Source: Streptomyces mirabilis (GTDB lineage Bacteria > Actinomycetota > Actinomycetes > Streptomycetales > Streptomycetaceae). Taken from it: a stretch of 64,000 nucleotides of DNA. The stretch covers positions 4,588,001 to 4,652,000 of the forward strand of contig NZ_JBCJKP010000001.1 of NCBI RefSeq assembly GCF_039503195.1. Reading direction: 5' to 3'. Positions within the stretch are counted from its first letter, which is position 1; the number at the start of each line of letters is the position of its first letter. Positions 1 to 9,326 of the stretch are shown piece by piece. A program made the position numbers and the translations under genes. Under the pieces are notes generated by a model that saw only the letters and a list, made by a program, of their open reading frames with translations, was not told where the DNA came from and did no database searches.

Positions 1-397
1 GGGTACCCGGGCCGCCGGGATACTGCGCCTGGCCCGGATAGCCGTACCCGGACCCGTATCCGGGCTGCTGACCGTATGCGGGCTGCTGACCGTACGGGCC
101 GGGCTGGGCGTACGGCCCCGGCTGCTGCGGCGGCTGCGCGTACGGGCCCGCCGGCTGCTGCGGCGGCTGTGTGTACGGGCCGGGCTGGGCGTAGGGCCCG
201 GACTGCTGCGGATATCCGTAACCGGGCGCCGGCGGACCGGCGGGCGGAGGAGGCGTGCCCTGGGGCGCGTTGGGGGGTGCGCCGAACCCGCCCTGCGCCG
301 GTGCCGCCGGTGGAACCGGCGGCGTCGACGGCGTCGGTGGCTGGTCCTGCGGTGCTCCGAAGCCACCCTGCGGCGGCTCACTCGGCGGCTGACTCAT
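1..397 (-). CDS. Pro/Gln/Tyr/Gly-rich N-terminus of an unidentified protein (partial)
   Basis: The reading frame begins at the ATG at 397-395 on the minus strand and runs off the left edge of the window, so only the first ~132 codons are seen. A G-rich Shine-Dalgarno (GGGGGA) lies about 9 nt upstream. The visible part is low-complexity and disordered: after a start reading MSQPPSEPP it consists of repeats such as GPYAQP, QQPGYG and PYGQQP. Such Pro-Gln-Tyr tails are common at the cytosolic N-terminus of actinobacterial membrane proteins (DUF4190-type, RDD-type and PQQ-repeat proteins). Because the folded domain lies outside the window, no function can be assigned. The reading frame is well supported by its codon use and by the ordered repeat. 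Confidence 0.7.
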   Translation of the reverse strand, partial: MSQPPSEPPQGGFGAPQDQPPTPSTPPVPPAAPAQGGFGAPPNAPQGTPPPPAGPPAPGYGYPQQSGPYAQPGPYTQPPQQPAGPYAQPPQQPGPYAQPGPYGQQPAYGQQPGYGSGYGYPGQAQYPGGPGT

Positions 398-532
398 CAG
401 CGCGTTCCCCCTAGTTCACTGATGTGGCGCCCCACCGGCGGCGCGGTCGGCGGCGCCGATTTCGCGCCACACCGGTGGTTCTCAGACTGTTCTCAGACGG
501 ACCTTTCTATCACTCTGGAGACCTCGAACAAG

Positions 533-571
533 GGGCCGGTACTCCCCCTGTTCCCAAGGGAGGACCGGCCC
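533..571 (-). terminator. Hairpin 3' of the ABC-F gene
   Basis: An inverted repeat of 8 bp (GGGCCGGT/ACCGGCCC) with a partly complementary C-rich/G-rich loop lies 65 bp beyond the ABC-F stop codon and before the next minus-strand gene. It has no U tract, as is usual in Streptomyces. It is a plausible terminator on structure and position only. Confidence 0.4.
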
Positions 572-635
572 GTGACGCCCTCGTTATGCGCCTTCACGCG
601 CCCTTCACGGGACGCGCGCGCCACCTTCCAGGGGC

Positions 636-2444
636 TTACGCGTCCTCCGCGAGCTCCAGCCAGCGCAGCTCCAGTTCCTCGCGCTCACCGATCAACTGAC
701 GCAGTTCGGCGTCGAGTTTGGCGACCTTCTCGAAGTCCGTCGCGTTGTCGGCGATTTGGGTGTGGAGCTTGCTCTCCTTCTCGGAGATCTTGTCGAGCTG
801 ACGCTCGATCTTCTGCAGCTCCTTCTTCGCGGCGCGGGCGTCGGCGGAGGAGGCGGCCCTGGCGGACGGCGCGGGCGCGGCGGCGAGTACCGCGGCCGCG
901 GCGACCTCCTCCATGCGCTTGCGCCGCTCCAGGTACTCGTCGATCCCGCGCGGCAGCATCCGCAGGGTGCCGTCGCCGAGAAGCGCGAACACGTTGTCCG
1001 TCGTGCGCTCGATGAAGAACCGGTCGTGGGAGATCACGATCATCGAGCCGGGCCAGCCGTCGAGCAGGTCCTCCAACTGGGTCAGCGTCTCGATGTCGAG
1101 GTCGTTGGTGGGCTCGTCGAGGAAGAGGACGTTGGGCTCGTCCATGAGCAGCCGCAGCAGCTGAAGCCGCCGCCGCTCACCACCGCTGAGGTCCCCGACG
1201 GGCGTCCACTGCTTCTCCTTGTTGAAGCCGAACGTCTCGCACAGCTGCCCCGCGGTCAGCTCGCGCCCCGTGCCCAGGTCGACCCGGTCGCGGACGGCCT
1301 GCACGGCCTGCAGCACCCGCCAGGTCGAGTCGAGCTCGGCGACCTCCTGCGACAGATAGGCGAGCTTGACGGTCTTGCCGGTGCTGATCCGCCCGGCGAC
1401 GGGCTGCGTCTCCCCCTCGCTGCGGGCGGCCTCGGCCATGGCGCGCAGAAGGGAGGTCTTGCCGGCTCCGTTCACACCGACGAGCCCGACCCGGTCGCCG
1501 GGCCCGAGCTGCCAGGTGAGGTGTTTGAGCAGGACCTTCGGGCCCGCCTGCACCGTCACGTCCTCGAGATCGAAGACCGTCTTGCCGAGGCGCGAGCTGG
1601 CGAACTTCATCAGTTCGCTCTTGTCGCGGGGCGGCGGCACGTCCGCGATCAGCTCGTTGGCGGCCTCGACGCGGAAGCGCGGCTTGGAGGTACGGGCGGG
1701 GGCGCCGCGCCGCAGCCAGGCCAGCTCCTTGCGCACCAGGTTCTGCCGCTTGACCTCCTCGGTGGCGGCGATGCGCTCACGCTCCGCGCGCGCGAAGACG
1801 TAGTCGGAGTACCCGCCCTCGTACTCGTACACCGCGCCCTTCTGCACGTCCCACATACGGGTGCAGACCTGATCGAGGAACCACCGGTCGTGGGTCACGC
1901 ACACCAGCGCCGACCGACGCTCCCGCAGGTGCTGGGCGAGCCAGGCGATGCCCTCCACGTCCAGGTGGTTGGTGGGCTCGTCGAGGATGATCAGGTCCTG
2001 CTCCTCGATGAGCAGTTTGGCGAGCGCGATACGGCGGCGCTCACCGCCGGAGAGCGGGCCGATCACCGTGTCGAGCCCCTGCGGGAACCCCGGCAGGTCA
2101 AGGCCGCCGAACAGTCCCGTCAGGACGTCCCTGATCTTGGCGTTGCCCGCCCACTCGTGGTCGGCGAGGTCCCGGATGACCTCGTGCCGGACGGTGGCGT
2201 TGGGATCGAGGGAGTCGTGCTGGGTCAGCACTCCCAGATGCAGCCCGCCGGAGTGCGTGACACGGCCGGTGTCGGCCTCCTCCAGCTTGGCGAGCATGCG
2301 GATGAGGGTGGTCTTGCCGTCGCCGTTCCGCCCGACCACACCGATCCGGTCGCCCTCGCTGACGCCGAGGGAGACTCCGTCGAGCAGGGCACGGGTGCCG
2401 TACACCTTGCTGACGGACTCGACATTGACCAGGTTGACGGCCAT
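636..2444 (-). CDS. ABC-F family ATPase, Uup-like
   Basis: A 602-aa soluble protein with two ABC ATPase domains and no membrane segments, which is the ABC-F layout. ABC-F proteins act on the ribosome or in rRNA metabolism rather than in transport. The first Walker A is GRNGDGKTT near residue 45 and the second is GVNGAGKTS near residue 325. Both domains have LSGGERRR signatures and Walker B motifs (IILDEPTNHLD, LFLDEPTNDLD). The linker contains ELAWLRRGAPARTSKPR and the protein ends in a charged C-terminal coiled coil, both typical of the Uup branch. The start was set at the ATG at 2444 because AGGAGAG sits 6 nt upstream; an in-frame ATG five codons earlier has no ribosome-binding site. Assignment to a named ABC-F subclass rests on motif similarity only. 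Confidence 0.9.
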   Translation of the reverse strand: MAVNLVNVESVSKVYGTRALLDGVSLGVSEGDRIGVVGRNGDGKTTLIRMLAKLEEADTGRVTHSGGLHLGVLTQHDSLDPNATVRHEVIRDLADHEWAGNAKIRDVLTGLFGGLDLPGFPQGLDTVIGPLSGGERRRIALAKLLIEEQDLIILDEPTNHLDVEGIAWLAQHLRERRSALVCVTHDRWFLDQVCTRMWDVQKGAVYEYEGGYSDYVFARAERERIAATEEVKRQNLVRKELAWLRRGAPARTSKPRFRVEAANELIADVPPPRDKSELMKFASSRLGKTVFDLEDVTVQAGPKVLLKHLTWQLGPGDRVGLVGVNGAGKTSLLRAMAEAARSEGETQPVAGRISTGKTVKLAYLSQEVAELDSTWRVLQAVQAVRDRVDLGTGRELTAGQLCETFGFNKEKQWTPVGDLSGGERRRLQLLRLLMDEPNVLFLDEPTNDLDIETLTQLEDLLDGWPGSMIVISHDRFFIERTTDNVFALLGDGTLRMLPRGIDEYLERRKRMEEVAAAAVLAAAPAPSARAASSADARAAKKELQKIERQLDKISEKESKLHTQIADNATDFEKVAKLDAELRQLIGEREELELRWLELAEDA

Positions 2445-2570
2445 TTCTCTCCTGAACAAGGGGGACGATCGACCCTCAAGGGTAGTCCGGCTCCCTCACC
2501 TCCCGAGCCACACGGGTGGGTCCTGCGGTTGCGGGTGGCTCCCTCGGCTGCGGGTGGTCGGGGCCCTGGG

Positions 2571-2630
2571 CGCAGCCCCGGCCCCCAGGGGCGCGGGGAA
2601 CCCCGCGACCGGCCCCCACCGGCCCGCGGA
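2571..2630. repeat. Dispersed Streptomyces repeat, copy 1
   Basis: A GC-rich element with core GGGGCGCGGGGAAC followed by CGCGACC lies between the acyltransferase and ABC-F genes. Related copies are at 37419-37471 and 42351-42390. This type of element recurs between genes in many Streptomyces genomes; its function is not known to me. Confidence 0.6.
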
Positions 2631-2650
2631 CAACGCACCGCGCCACATAC

Positions 2651-4015
2651 TTACGCGGCCGCAGGCCGACCGCGTCCCGCCCGCTCCACCAGCAGCCACC
2701 CCGCGAGCGTCATGGCCACGGCGACCGGAGCCGTCACCCGGACCGCGATCAGTACCGCCGTACGCCCCTCCAGCAACCCGCCGAACCCGACCATGGAGAG
2801 CCCCAGCACCCCGAAGAGGCACAGCGTCACGCCGAGCGCGGCGGCCGACCGCACACCCGCGGGCGACACCCCCGACTCCCCCAGGACCACGGCAGAGGGC
2901 TGTTCGAACCTCCGGAACACGGTGACGAGCAGGGCCGTCACCACACCGGCCACCACCACCCGCACCGGCACCTGGGCCCACCACACCCCCGTCGCGGGCT
3001 CCGGCAGCCGTACGCCGAGGGCCAGCAGCGCCCCGTACACACCGAGCATCGCGGTCAGGTGCCACAGGAAGGCGGTCATGGACACGCCGTTGGCCGCGAC
3101 GACCGCACGCCACACCCGTGGCCGGCGCAGCCACCGCTGCGCGGGGCCCCGCAGCGACTCCACCCCGCCGACCAGCCACAGCCCGTGGCACAGCAGCGCG
3201 AAGGTAGGTGGCGCCATGTTGGAGATCTTCTCGCCGGGCATCCCCACCATGGACCGTGGATAGGGCCCGTACGCCACCAGCAGCACCGCCCCGGCGAGCC
3301 CGGCGCCCGCGAGGAGGTGGGGGCGTCGCAGCTTCCCGTCCGCGCGCAGGAATCCGAGCTGGTGGACGGCGAGCCAGACGAAGGCGAAGTTCAGGAACTC
3401 GACGTACGGCACCCCGGACCCGAACCGCAGCACGTCCACCAGCCCGGCCGCGGCGACGAGCCCGCCGAACGCGCCCCACCCGTACCGCTCGTGCAGCCGT
3501 AGCAGCGGCGGGGTGAAGGCCACCATCGCCAGATAGATCCCTATGAACCACAGCGGCTGGGCGACGAGTCGCAGCGTCACGTCCAGCAACCCGCCCTCCC
3601 TGCCGACGAGTTGCAGAGCGAGCGCGAGCGCTCCCCACACGCCGATGAACACCACGGTCGGCCGCAGCAGCCGCTGCAACCGGGCGCGCAGGAACACGGA
3701 GTAGAGAGCCGCTCCTCCGTTCTCCCCGTTCTCCCCGGCCTTGCGTCGCAGCGAGCGGTACGACAGCGCGTGCGAGAAGCCGCCGACGAAGAAGAAGACG
3801 GGCATGACCTGGAGGGCCCAGGTGAGCAGTTGGAGGCGGGGCTCCACGGCGAGCAGGTTCCCGACCTCGGCCCGTCCGTCGCCGCGCACCGACACGGCGG
3901 CCATCAGCCAGTGCCCGAGCACCACCGTGCCGAGCGAGGCGACCCGCAGCAGGTCGACGTACTTGTCGCGCGAGGCGGGTGTGGCCTCGGCGAGGGCGTG
4001 AGCGCTTGATGCCAT
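2651..4015 (-). CDS. Membrane acyltransferase family 3 protein (OafA/YrhL type)
   Basis: A 454-aa integral membrane protein with about ten hydrophobic segments. The N-terminal part reads YVDLLRVASLGTVVLGHW, which matches the acyltransferase-3 family signature: an R in helix 1 and a catalytic-type His after VLG. It continues with FFFVGGFSHALSY, another recurrent family motif. Family members transfer acetyl or other acyl groups from the cytosol to extracytoplasmic sugars, antibiotics or peptidoglycan. The substrate cannot be told from the sequence. The gene stands alone between ispE and the ABC-F gene on the minus strand. The ATG at 4015 precedes the conserved N-terminus by about 17 residues and is the only nearby start. 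Confidence 0.85.
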   Translation of the reverse strand: MASSAHALAEATPASRDKYVDLLRVASLGTVVLGHWLMAAVSVRGDGRAEVGNLLAVEPRLQLLTWALQVMPVFFFVGGFSHALSYRSLRRKAGENGENGGAALYSVFLRARLQRLLRPTVVFIGVWGALALALQLVGREGGLLDVTLRLVAQPLWFIGIYLAMVAFTPPLLRLHERYGWGAFGGLVAAAGLVDVLRFGSGVPYVEFLNFAFVWLAVHQLGFLRADGKLRRPHLLAGAGLAGAVLLVAYGPYPRSMVGMPGEKISNMAPPTFALLCHGLWLVGGVESLRGPAQRWLRRPRVWRAVVAANGVSMTAFLWHLTAMLGVYGALLALGVRLPEPATGVWWAQVPVRVVVAGVVTALLVTVFRRFEQPSAVVLGESGVSPAGVRSAAALGVTLCLFGVLGLSMVGFGGLLEGRTAVLIAVRVTAPVAVAMTLAGWLLVERAGRGRPAAA

Positions 4016-4078
4016 ACGAGTACGGTCGCGCCGTCCGCCGCTACGGCGTCAGCGCGCCCGTACTCAATTCGCCTCTGA

Positions 4079-4149
4079 GTACCGGGCGCTCGTGACGTGT
4101 ACCGGGTGCCCGTCACGTGCTTCTCAGCAGCGGGTGCCCGTGACGTGTC
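4079..4149. repeat. Three imperfect direct repeats in the ispE-acyltransferase gap
   Basis: Three copies of a motif close to CGGGTGCCCGTGACGTG (variants CGGGCGCTCGTGACGTG and CGGGTGCCCGTCACGTG) lie within 70 bp just downstream of ispE. They are too few and too irregular for CRISPR. They may be a regulatory cluster or a small tandem duplication. Confidence 0.5.
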
Positions 4150-4157
4150 CGTGCGGG

Positions 4158-5105
4158 TCAGACGACCGTCGCGCCGGGGGCGGGGCCGTCGGTGACCCGT
4201 ACCGTCCGGCAGGTGCCGGAGGCGCGCAGTGTGTCGGCGACCGCGCGCGCGGACTCGGCGTCCGCCGCGAGGAAGGCCGTGGTCGGCCCCGAGCCGGAGA
4301 CCAGGGCCGCGAGCGCACCGGCGCTCCGCCCGGCGGCGAGCGTGTCGGCGAGGGCCGGGAAGAGGGAGAGCGCGGCGGGCTGGAGATCGTTGGAGACGGC
4401 GCGGGCGAGGGCCCCGGCATCCCCCTTGGCCAGCGCGTCGAGCAGCTCCTGCGAGGCGACCGGCTCCGGGATCCGCACGCCCTCGTTCATCCGGTCGAAC
4501 TCCCGGAAGACCGCCGGGGTCGACAGCCCGCGCTCGGCGATCGCGAAGACCCAGTGGAAGGTCCCGCCGACCTCCAGCGTCCGCAGCTGCTCGCCCCGTC
4601 CGACACCCAGCGCCGCCCCGCCCACCAGGCTGAACGGCACGTCACTGCCCAACTCGGCGCAGATGTCGAGGAGTTCCTCGCGGGAGGCGTTCGTCCCCCA
4701 CAGGGCGTCGCAGGCGAGCAACGCGCCGGCGCCGTCGGCGCTGCCGCCCGCCATGCCGCCCGCGACGGGGATGTCCTTGGCGATGTGGAGGTGGACCCCC
4801 GGTTCGACGCCGTACCGGCGGGCGAGTTCGAGGGCCGCGCGGGCCGCCAGGTTCGTGGCGTCGAGGGGGACCTGGTCGGCGTCCGGGCCCTCGCAGGTGA
4901 TCCGCAGCTCGTCCGCCGGCGTCACGGTGACCTCGTCGTACAGCCCTACGGCGAGGAAGACGTTGGCCAGGTCGTGGAAGCCGTCGGGGCGGGCGGCGCC
5001 GACGGCGAGCTGGACGTTGACCTTGGCGGGGACACGTACGGTCACGACGTCCGTGCCCGTGCCCCTGCCCGTGTGCGTCGTGGGCTCGGTCTTCGACTCC
5101 GTCAC
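4158..5105 (-). CDS. ispE: 4-diphosphocytidyl-2-C-methyl-D-erythritol kinase
   Basis: A 315-aa GHMP kinase that phosphorylates the 2-hydroxyl of CDP-methylerythritol in the MEP isoprenoid pathway, in the cytosol. The substrate-site motif PAKVN is at residues 26-30. The glycine/serine-rich ATP loop [18 protein letters not shown] is at about 113-130, and a C-terminal GSGPT motif is present as in other IspE proteins. The start is the GTG at 5105-5103, which overlaps the stop of rsmA in a GTGA arrangement, so the two genes are translationally coupled. The pairing of ispE with rsmA is widespread in actinobacteria. The extra ~20 residues before the first motif are rich in Thr and Gly and are probably flexible. 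Confidence 0.95.
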   Translation of the reverse strand: MTESKTEPTTHTGRGTGTDVVTVRVPAKVNVQLAVGAARPDGFHDLANVFLAVGLYDEVTVTPADELRITCEGPDADQVPLDATNLAARAALELARRYGVEPGVHLHIAKDIPVAGGMAGGSADGAGALLACDALWGTNASREELLDICAELGSDVPFSLVGGAALGVGRGEQLRTLEVGGTFHWVFAIAERGLSTPAVFREFDRMNEGVRIPEPVASQELLDALAKGDAGALARAVSNDLQPAALSLFPALADTLAAGRSAGALAALVSGSGPTTAFLAADAESARAVADTLRASGTCRTVRVTDGPAPGATVV

Positions 5106-5998
5106 GGCTGAGCGCTCTCCTTGTTCTCGGCCTTGCTCTCGGCCTTGTTCTCGGCGATACGGGCGAACTCCTCCACCGTCAGCGACTCCCCGCGGGCCTG
5201 CGGTGAGACCCCGGCGGCGACGAGCGCGACCTCGGCGGCGGCCGCGGACCCGGCCCACCCGGCGAGGGCGGCGCGCAGCGTCTTGCGCCGCTGGGCGAAG
5301 GCGGCGTCGACGACCGCGAAGACCTCGCGCTTGGAGGCCGTGGTCCTGATGGGCTCGGCGCGCCTGACGAGCGACACGAGGCCGCTGTCGACGTTCGGCG
5401 CGGGCCAGAAGACATTCCGTCCGATGGAGCCGGCCCGCTTCACGTCGGCGTACCAGTTGGCCTTGACGCTCGGCACGCCGTACACCTTCGAGCCGGGGTC
5501 GGCGGCGAGCCGGTCGGCGACCTCGGCCTGCACCATCACCAGCGTGCGCTCGATGGTCGGGAAGGTGTCGAGCATGTGCAGCAGCACGGGGACGGCGACG
5601 TTGTACGGGAGGTTCGCGACGAGGGCGGTGGGGGCGGGGCCGGGGAGCTCGTTCACGTGCATGGCGTCGGAGTGCACGAGTGCGAAGCGGTCGGCGCGGG
5701 CCGGCGTACGGGCGGCGATGGTCGTCGGGAGCGCCCCCGCGAGTACGTCGTCGATCTCCACGGCGACGACCCGGTCGGCCGCCTCCAGCAGCGCGAGGGT
5801 CAGCGAGCCGAGGCCGGGGCCTACCTCGACGACCACGTCGTCCGCCCGCACGCCGGCGGTACGCACGATGCGGCGCACGGTGTTGGCGTCGATCACGAAG
5901 TTCTGGCCGCGCTGCTTGGTGGGCCGCACACCGAGGGCACCCGCGAGCTCGCGGACGTCGGCGGGGCCCAGGAGGGCGTCGGAGGGGGGGCTGTTCAC
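5102..5998 (-). CDS. rsmA: 16S rRNA (adenine(1518)-N6/adenine(1519)-N6)-dimethyltransferase
   Basis: KsgA/RsmA dimethylates two adjacent adenosines in helix 45 of 16S rRNA late in 30S assembly. The 298-aa protein has the family start ([10 protein letters not shown], residues 29-38), the SAM-binding motif VEVGPGLG (57-64), the acidic residue at the end of the next strand (VAVEID) and the catalytic NLPYNV motif (129-134). The C-terminal domain includes QRRKTLR. It ends with a Lys/Glu/Asn-rich tail ([11 protein letters not shown]) caused by a short in-frame repeat. The start is a GTG at 5998; no better start lies between it and the upstream repeat. It is the first gene of the rsmA-ispE pair. The older gene name is ksgA. 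Confidence 0.95.
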   Translation of the reverse strand: MNSPPSDALLGPADVRELAGALGVRPTKQRGQNFVIDANTVRRIVRTAGVRADDVVVEVGPGLGSLTLALLEAADRVVAVEIDDVLAGALPTTIAARTPARADRFALVHSDAMHVNELPGPAPTALVANLPYNVAVPVLLHMLDTFPTIERTLVMVQAEVADRLAADPGSKVYGVPSVKANWYADVKRAGSIGRNVFWPAPNVDSGLVSLVRRAEPIRTTASKREVFAVVDAAFAQRRKTLRAALAGWAGSAAAAEVALVAAGVSPQARGESLTVEEFARIAENKAESKAENKESAQP

Positions 5999-6126
5999 GC
6001 CCCAAGCGTACGGGTGCGACGGCGCGAGCCGTTTTCCCGGACCCCGGGTGCATGGTTCGACTGCGGGCGTGCGGGGGCCAGCCACGCAGTTCCCCGCACA
6101 CCTGAAGCGGCGCTGCGCGCGTCTTC

Positions 6127-6172
6127 GGTCCGTCCGGCGTTTTGAGGACGAGGCCGTTCGGGCCGATGAACC
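6127..6172. repeat. Dispersed Streptomyces intergenic repeat (TTTGAGGACGAGG type)
   Basis: The stretch contains GTCCGTCCGGCG followed by TTTTGAGGACGAGG, which I recognise as a motif recurring downstream of genes in many Streptomyces genomes. It lies directly against the 3' end of rpfB. A partial relative of the GCGGGGAAC repeat is just upstream at about 6070-6100. Confidence 0.45.
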
Positions 6173-6174
6173 GG

Positions 6175-7559
6175 TCAGTCGTGGAGGTGGGCTCCGCAGT
6201 GGGGCCACGGGCTCGTGCCCCGGCGGACGTACAGCTTCTTCGCCCGGCGGGTCTGCTCCGCGGCCGGGGCGTCCTGGGGCCGCCCGGACCCCCCGAGCGT
6301 GTGCCAGGTGTGGGTGTCGAACTGGTACAGGCCGCCGTAGGTGCCGGAGGGGTCCACGGCGCCGGGGCGGCCGCCGGACTCGCACGCCGCGAGCCCGGAC
6401 CAGTTCAGATGGTCCGCATCCTGCGTGGAGTCGGGCCGCGGCTTCGTGCCGACCCGCACCACCTGTCCACGCGGCTCCCGGACCACCTCGTCCCCGACCC
6501 TCCGCGGCTTCTGCCTGACCCCGTTGACGGTCCGCACCTGGTAGGTGACCCGCCGGGTCCCGGGCTCCCCGGCCCGGTCGACGATCTCGGTGCCGTGGAA
6601 CAGCGAGGGGTCGTTCGTCCGTGTCGTCCGGAAGGGGATCGCCTCCTCGCGGACCTCCTGGGAGCCGGTGATCCGCATCACGCTGACCGTCTGCCCGTCC
6701 CGGGGAAGCTCCCTGACGGGACGGACGTCGTGTCCTCGCCGTGGAGGGTGATCCCGGCCTCCTCGACGGCCTCGCCGACGGTCGCCGCGTTCGTCCGGAT
6801 CGTCCGTGCCCGCCCGTCCGCCATGATCGTCACCGCCCGCTCGGTGCGGACGTCGAGCGCGAGGCCCTGACGGCCGATGCGCTGGGAGCGTGAGGTCGAC
6901 AGGTACGCCCCCTCGGCGCGCACCCCTAGCTGCTGGAGCGCCCCGTCCACCGTGTGCGCCGTCGTCCACACCTCGTGCGGCTGTCCGTCGAGGGTGAGCC
7001 GCACGGGCCGCCCGTAGTGGACCGCGATCTCGTCACCGCTGGTCAGCTCGGCGCCGGGGGCGGGCGCGACGACGTCGTGCGCGCCGACGCGCACGCCCTC
7101 CTCGGCGAGCAGTTCGGTCACGTCGTCGGCGAAGGTGTGCAGCGTGCGCGCCTTCCCGTCGACACTGAGCTCGATGGCCTTGTCGCTGGCGACGAAGGCG
7201 GAGGCGCCGCCGGCGAGGAAGGCGACGACCAGCGCCTGGGGCAGCAGCCGCAGCGGGTCGGGACGCTCGGCGGTGCGCCGCCGCCGGGCCGCGCGCCGGG
7301 CGGCGGCCCGCCCGCCGGGCCGGGGCTCCTCCGCCGGATCCCCGAGCGCCTGCGTCCGCACCAACGTCGGCGTCTGCCGGGGCAGTATCGGCTCGGTCGG
7401 CGCCTCGGACACCGCCAGTGACTCGTACGCGGGCCGGTAGGTGTCCACGTAGCCGCCGCGGTCCGGGATTCCGACACCGTACGGCGGCTGCCCACCAGTT
7501 CCTCGGTCCTCGAACGACGTTCCCGTCAGGCCAAACGTCTCGTACTGCGAGTTGCTCAC
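6175..7559 (-). pseudogene. rpfB: Resuscitation-promoting factor RpfB, one frameshift
   Basis: RpfB is a secreted or membrane-anchored cell-wall lytic transglycosylase that helps spore germination and growth resumption. The first frame starts at GTG 7559 (TGGAG upstream). It encodes a cytosolic Arg-rich region, one transmembrane segment (ALVVAFLAGGASAFVA) and three DUF348 repeats. The second frame continues with [16 protein letters not shown], a G5 domain, and ends in the Rpf domain with catalytic Glu in ACESGG and the YGGLYQF motif. The frames meet at the run of four G at 6702-6705: one added base there restores a full-length protein of about 460 aa. Either the strain has lost RpfB or the base is a sequencing deletion. 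The second is likely because the rest is conserved to the last residue. Confidence 0.85.
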
Positions 7560-7694
7560 GACAACACGCTCCAGGGGGGTCCGGTGGAGTAAAAGGGGCG
7601 CCCGGAGGGTTCGTTCAGGGCGGTGGTGGGAGACGGGCGGGCGACCAGAACCTAGCGGAGCGGCCGTCACTCTCCCAAGCAACGCGGCTACGCT

Positions 7695-7706
7695 GTGTCG
7701 CGACAC
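7695..7706. promoter_or_regulatory. Perfect 12-bp palindrome upstream of rpfB
   Basis: GTGTCGCGACAC is a perfect palindrome in the 190-bp gap between tatD and rpfB, about 140 bp upstream of the rpfB start. It could be an operator; nothing identifies the protein that would bind it. Confidence 0.25.
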
Positions 7707-7750
7707 TGCCCTGAGGTGTGACCCCGAAAAATGGCCGGAAGCGTTATCCC

Positions 7751-8623
7751 TCAGTAACCGAAGGCCCGCGCCGTGTTCGCCGAGAGCGCCGTCGCCAGCG
7801 TCTCCTCGTCGATGCCCCGCACGGCCGCCATGGCGCGCACCGTGACCGGAATGAGATAGGGCGCGTTAGGCCGTCCGCGGTACGGGGCGGGGGTCAGGAA
7901 GGGCGCGTCGGTCTCGACGAGGACGAGCTCCAGGGGGGCCACGGCCAGCGCGTCGCGCAGGGGCTGGGCGTTCTTGAAGGTCATGTTTCCGGCGAAGGAC
8001 ATGTAGTACCCGGCCTGGGCGCAGATTTCGGCCATCACCGCGTCGCCGGAGTAGCAGTGGAAGACGGTCCGCTCGGGCGCGCCCTCCTCCTTCAGGACGC
8101 GCAGCACGTCGGCGTGCGCGTCCCGGTCGTGAATGACCAGGGCTTTTCCGTGCCGCTTGGCGATCTCTATATGGGCGCGGAAGGAGCGCTCCTGGGCGGC
8201 CTTGCCTTCGGGGCCCGTACGGAAGTAGTCGAGCCCGGTCTCGCCGACGCCCTTGACCTGGGGAAGGGCGGCGAGGCGGTCGATCTCGGCGAGGGCCTCG
8301 TCCAGGGCGCCGTCGCCGCCGGGCTGCCGTGCGCCCTGGCGGGACCAGCCGTCGGGGTCGCCGTGCACGATACGGGGCGCCTCGTTGGGGTGCAGGGCGA
8401 CGGTGGCGTGCACGGCCTCGTACGCGGCGGCGGTCTCGGCCGCCCAGCGGGAGCCCTTCAGGTCGCAGCCGACCTGGACGACCGTGGTCACGCCGACCGA
8501 GGCGGCCTTGGCGAGGCCTTCCTCGACGGTGCCGGACTGCATGTCGAGGTGGGTGTGCGAGTCGGCGACGGGAACGCGCAGCGGCTCGGGGAGCGGTGGC
8601 GCTTCGGTCTTGTCGGAGGGCAT
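7751..8623 (-). CDS. tatD: TatD family metal-dependent deoxyribonuclease
   Basis: A 290-aa TIM-barrel hydrolase. The metal site starts with DSHTHLD (residues 21-27), followed by GETGLDYF, the VIHDRDAH strand, FHCYSGD and VETDAPFL, which together give the metal ligands of TatD nucleases. Family members remove nucleotides from single-stranded DNA or RNA 3' ends and act in DNA repair and RNA quality control. Length and motif order match actinobacterial homologues (about 270-300 aa). The gene lies between the zinc-ribbon gene and rpfB on the minus strand; TatD next to an Rpf gene is common in actinobacteria. Confidence 0.92.
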   Translation of the reverse strand: MPSDKTEAPPLPEPLRVPVADSHTHLDMQSGTVEEGLAKAASVGVTTVVQVGCDLKGSRWAAETAAAYEAVHATVALHPNEAPRIVHGDPDGWSRQGARQPGGDGALDEALAEIDRLAALPQVKGVGETGLDYFRTGPEGKAAQERSFRAHIEIAKRHGKALVIHDRDAHADVLRVLKEEGAPERTVFHCYSGDAVMAEICAQAGYYMSFAGNMTFKNAQPLRDALAVAPLELVLVETDAPFLTPAPYRGRPNAPYLIPVTVRAMAAVRGIDEETLATALSANTARAFGY

Positions 8624-8691
8624 GCCCCGATCCTACGAAAGGGGCACGCCGGACCGGACCTCACCCGGGCGAGGTCACCGCACTTCCGCGA

Positions 8692-9126
8692 TCAGCCCGC
8701 CTTGCGGTGGTGGAAGGGGTGCAGCAGGTCGGAGAGGTGCCAGTGGTGGGGTTCCCTGGGCAGGGCCGGCTGGTCGACGGCCTCGTCGTGGGCCTGCTCG
8801 CCGTGGGCCTGCTCGGGGTGGGCCGGCACCGGTCGGTGCGTGTGCTGGTGCATGGAGTTCTGGACGGAGGACACCTGTCCGGCGCGCATGATGCGCACCA
8901 CGTGTCCGTCGCAGTTCTGGCAGGAGGGCCGGCTCAGCGGCGACGGCACGACATGGCCGTCCGCCACGTACATCACGAACTCGCCGCCCTCGGCGTCGCG
9001 GTGGTGCTCTATCTCGAACGACTGCTCCCAGCCGTGCCCACAGCGCATGCATGCGAAGGAATACGACTCGTTGACGACGGCGGTCGCCGCGCTGCGGTTG
9101 CCGGTCTGCCCTGCGATCTCACTCAT
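8692..9126 (-). CDS. Small zinc-ribbon protein, function unknown
   Basis: A 144-aa protein whose first half carries two CxxC pairs (CMRCGHGW and CQNCDGH) about 40 residues apart, a classical zinc ribbon. The second half is rich in His, Pro, Ala and Glu (HQHTHRPV, HPEQAHGEQAHDE, HHWHLSDLLHPFHHR), so it is probably disordered and may bind metal. The start at ATG 9126 was chosen because AGGAGC lies 5 nt upstream; a longer in-frame start at 9228 has no ribosome-binding site. I do not recognise a named family. Its position between rsmI and tatD on the same strand suggests a housekeeping or regulatory role, but this is inference. Confidence 0.75.
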   Translation of the reverse strand: MSEIAGQTGNRSAATAVVNESYSFACMRCGHGWEQSFEIEHHRDAEGGEFVMYVADGHVVPSPLSRPSCQNCDGHVVRIMRAGQVSSVQNSMHQHTHRPVPAHPEQAHGEQAHDEAVDQPALPREPHHWHLSDLLHPFHHRKAG

Positions 9127-9326
9127 GCCAGCTCCTGCTGTTCCGCTGGACAAGCGCCCCCGGTCGGCGGGGGCGAGGGACGGGTACGTCCCTTCAACCA
9201 GTGGACGCTTCTCCGAGCGGGAACGCATCAGGCCTGTCGACTATTGGAGTCGTTTTGGCCTTTCCTTGTCGGAATGCCTCGGAGACACGGCCTGAGCTTT
9301 GCTTTCCGTGCGGGCCCTTTGCTCTT

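Noticed and set aside
756..3263. Very long open frames opposite the ABC-F and acyltransferase genes, and similar frames opposite most other genes
   Set aside because: At this GC content the frames opposite or beside real genes stay open for hundreds of codons. They show no family motifs and have Arg/Pro/Ala-biased composition.
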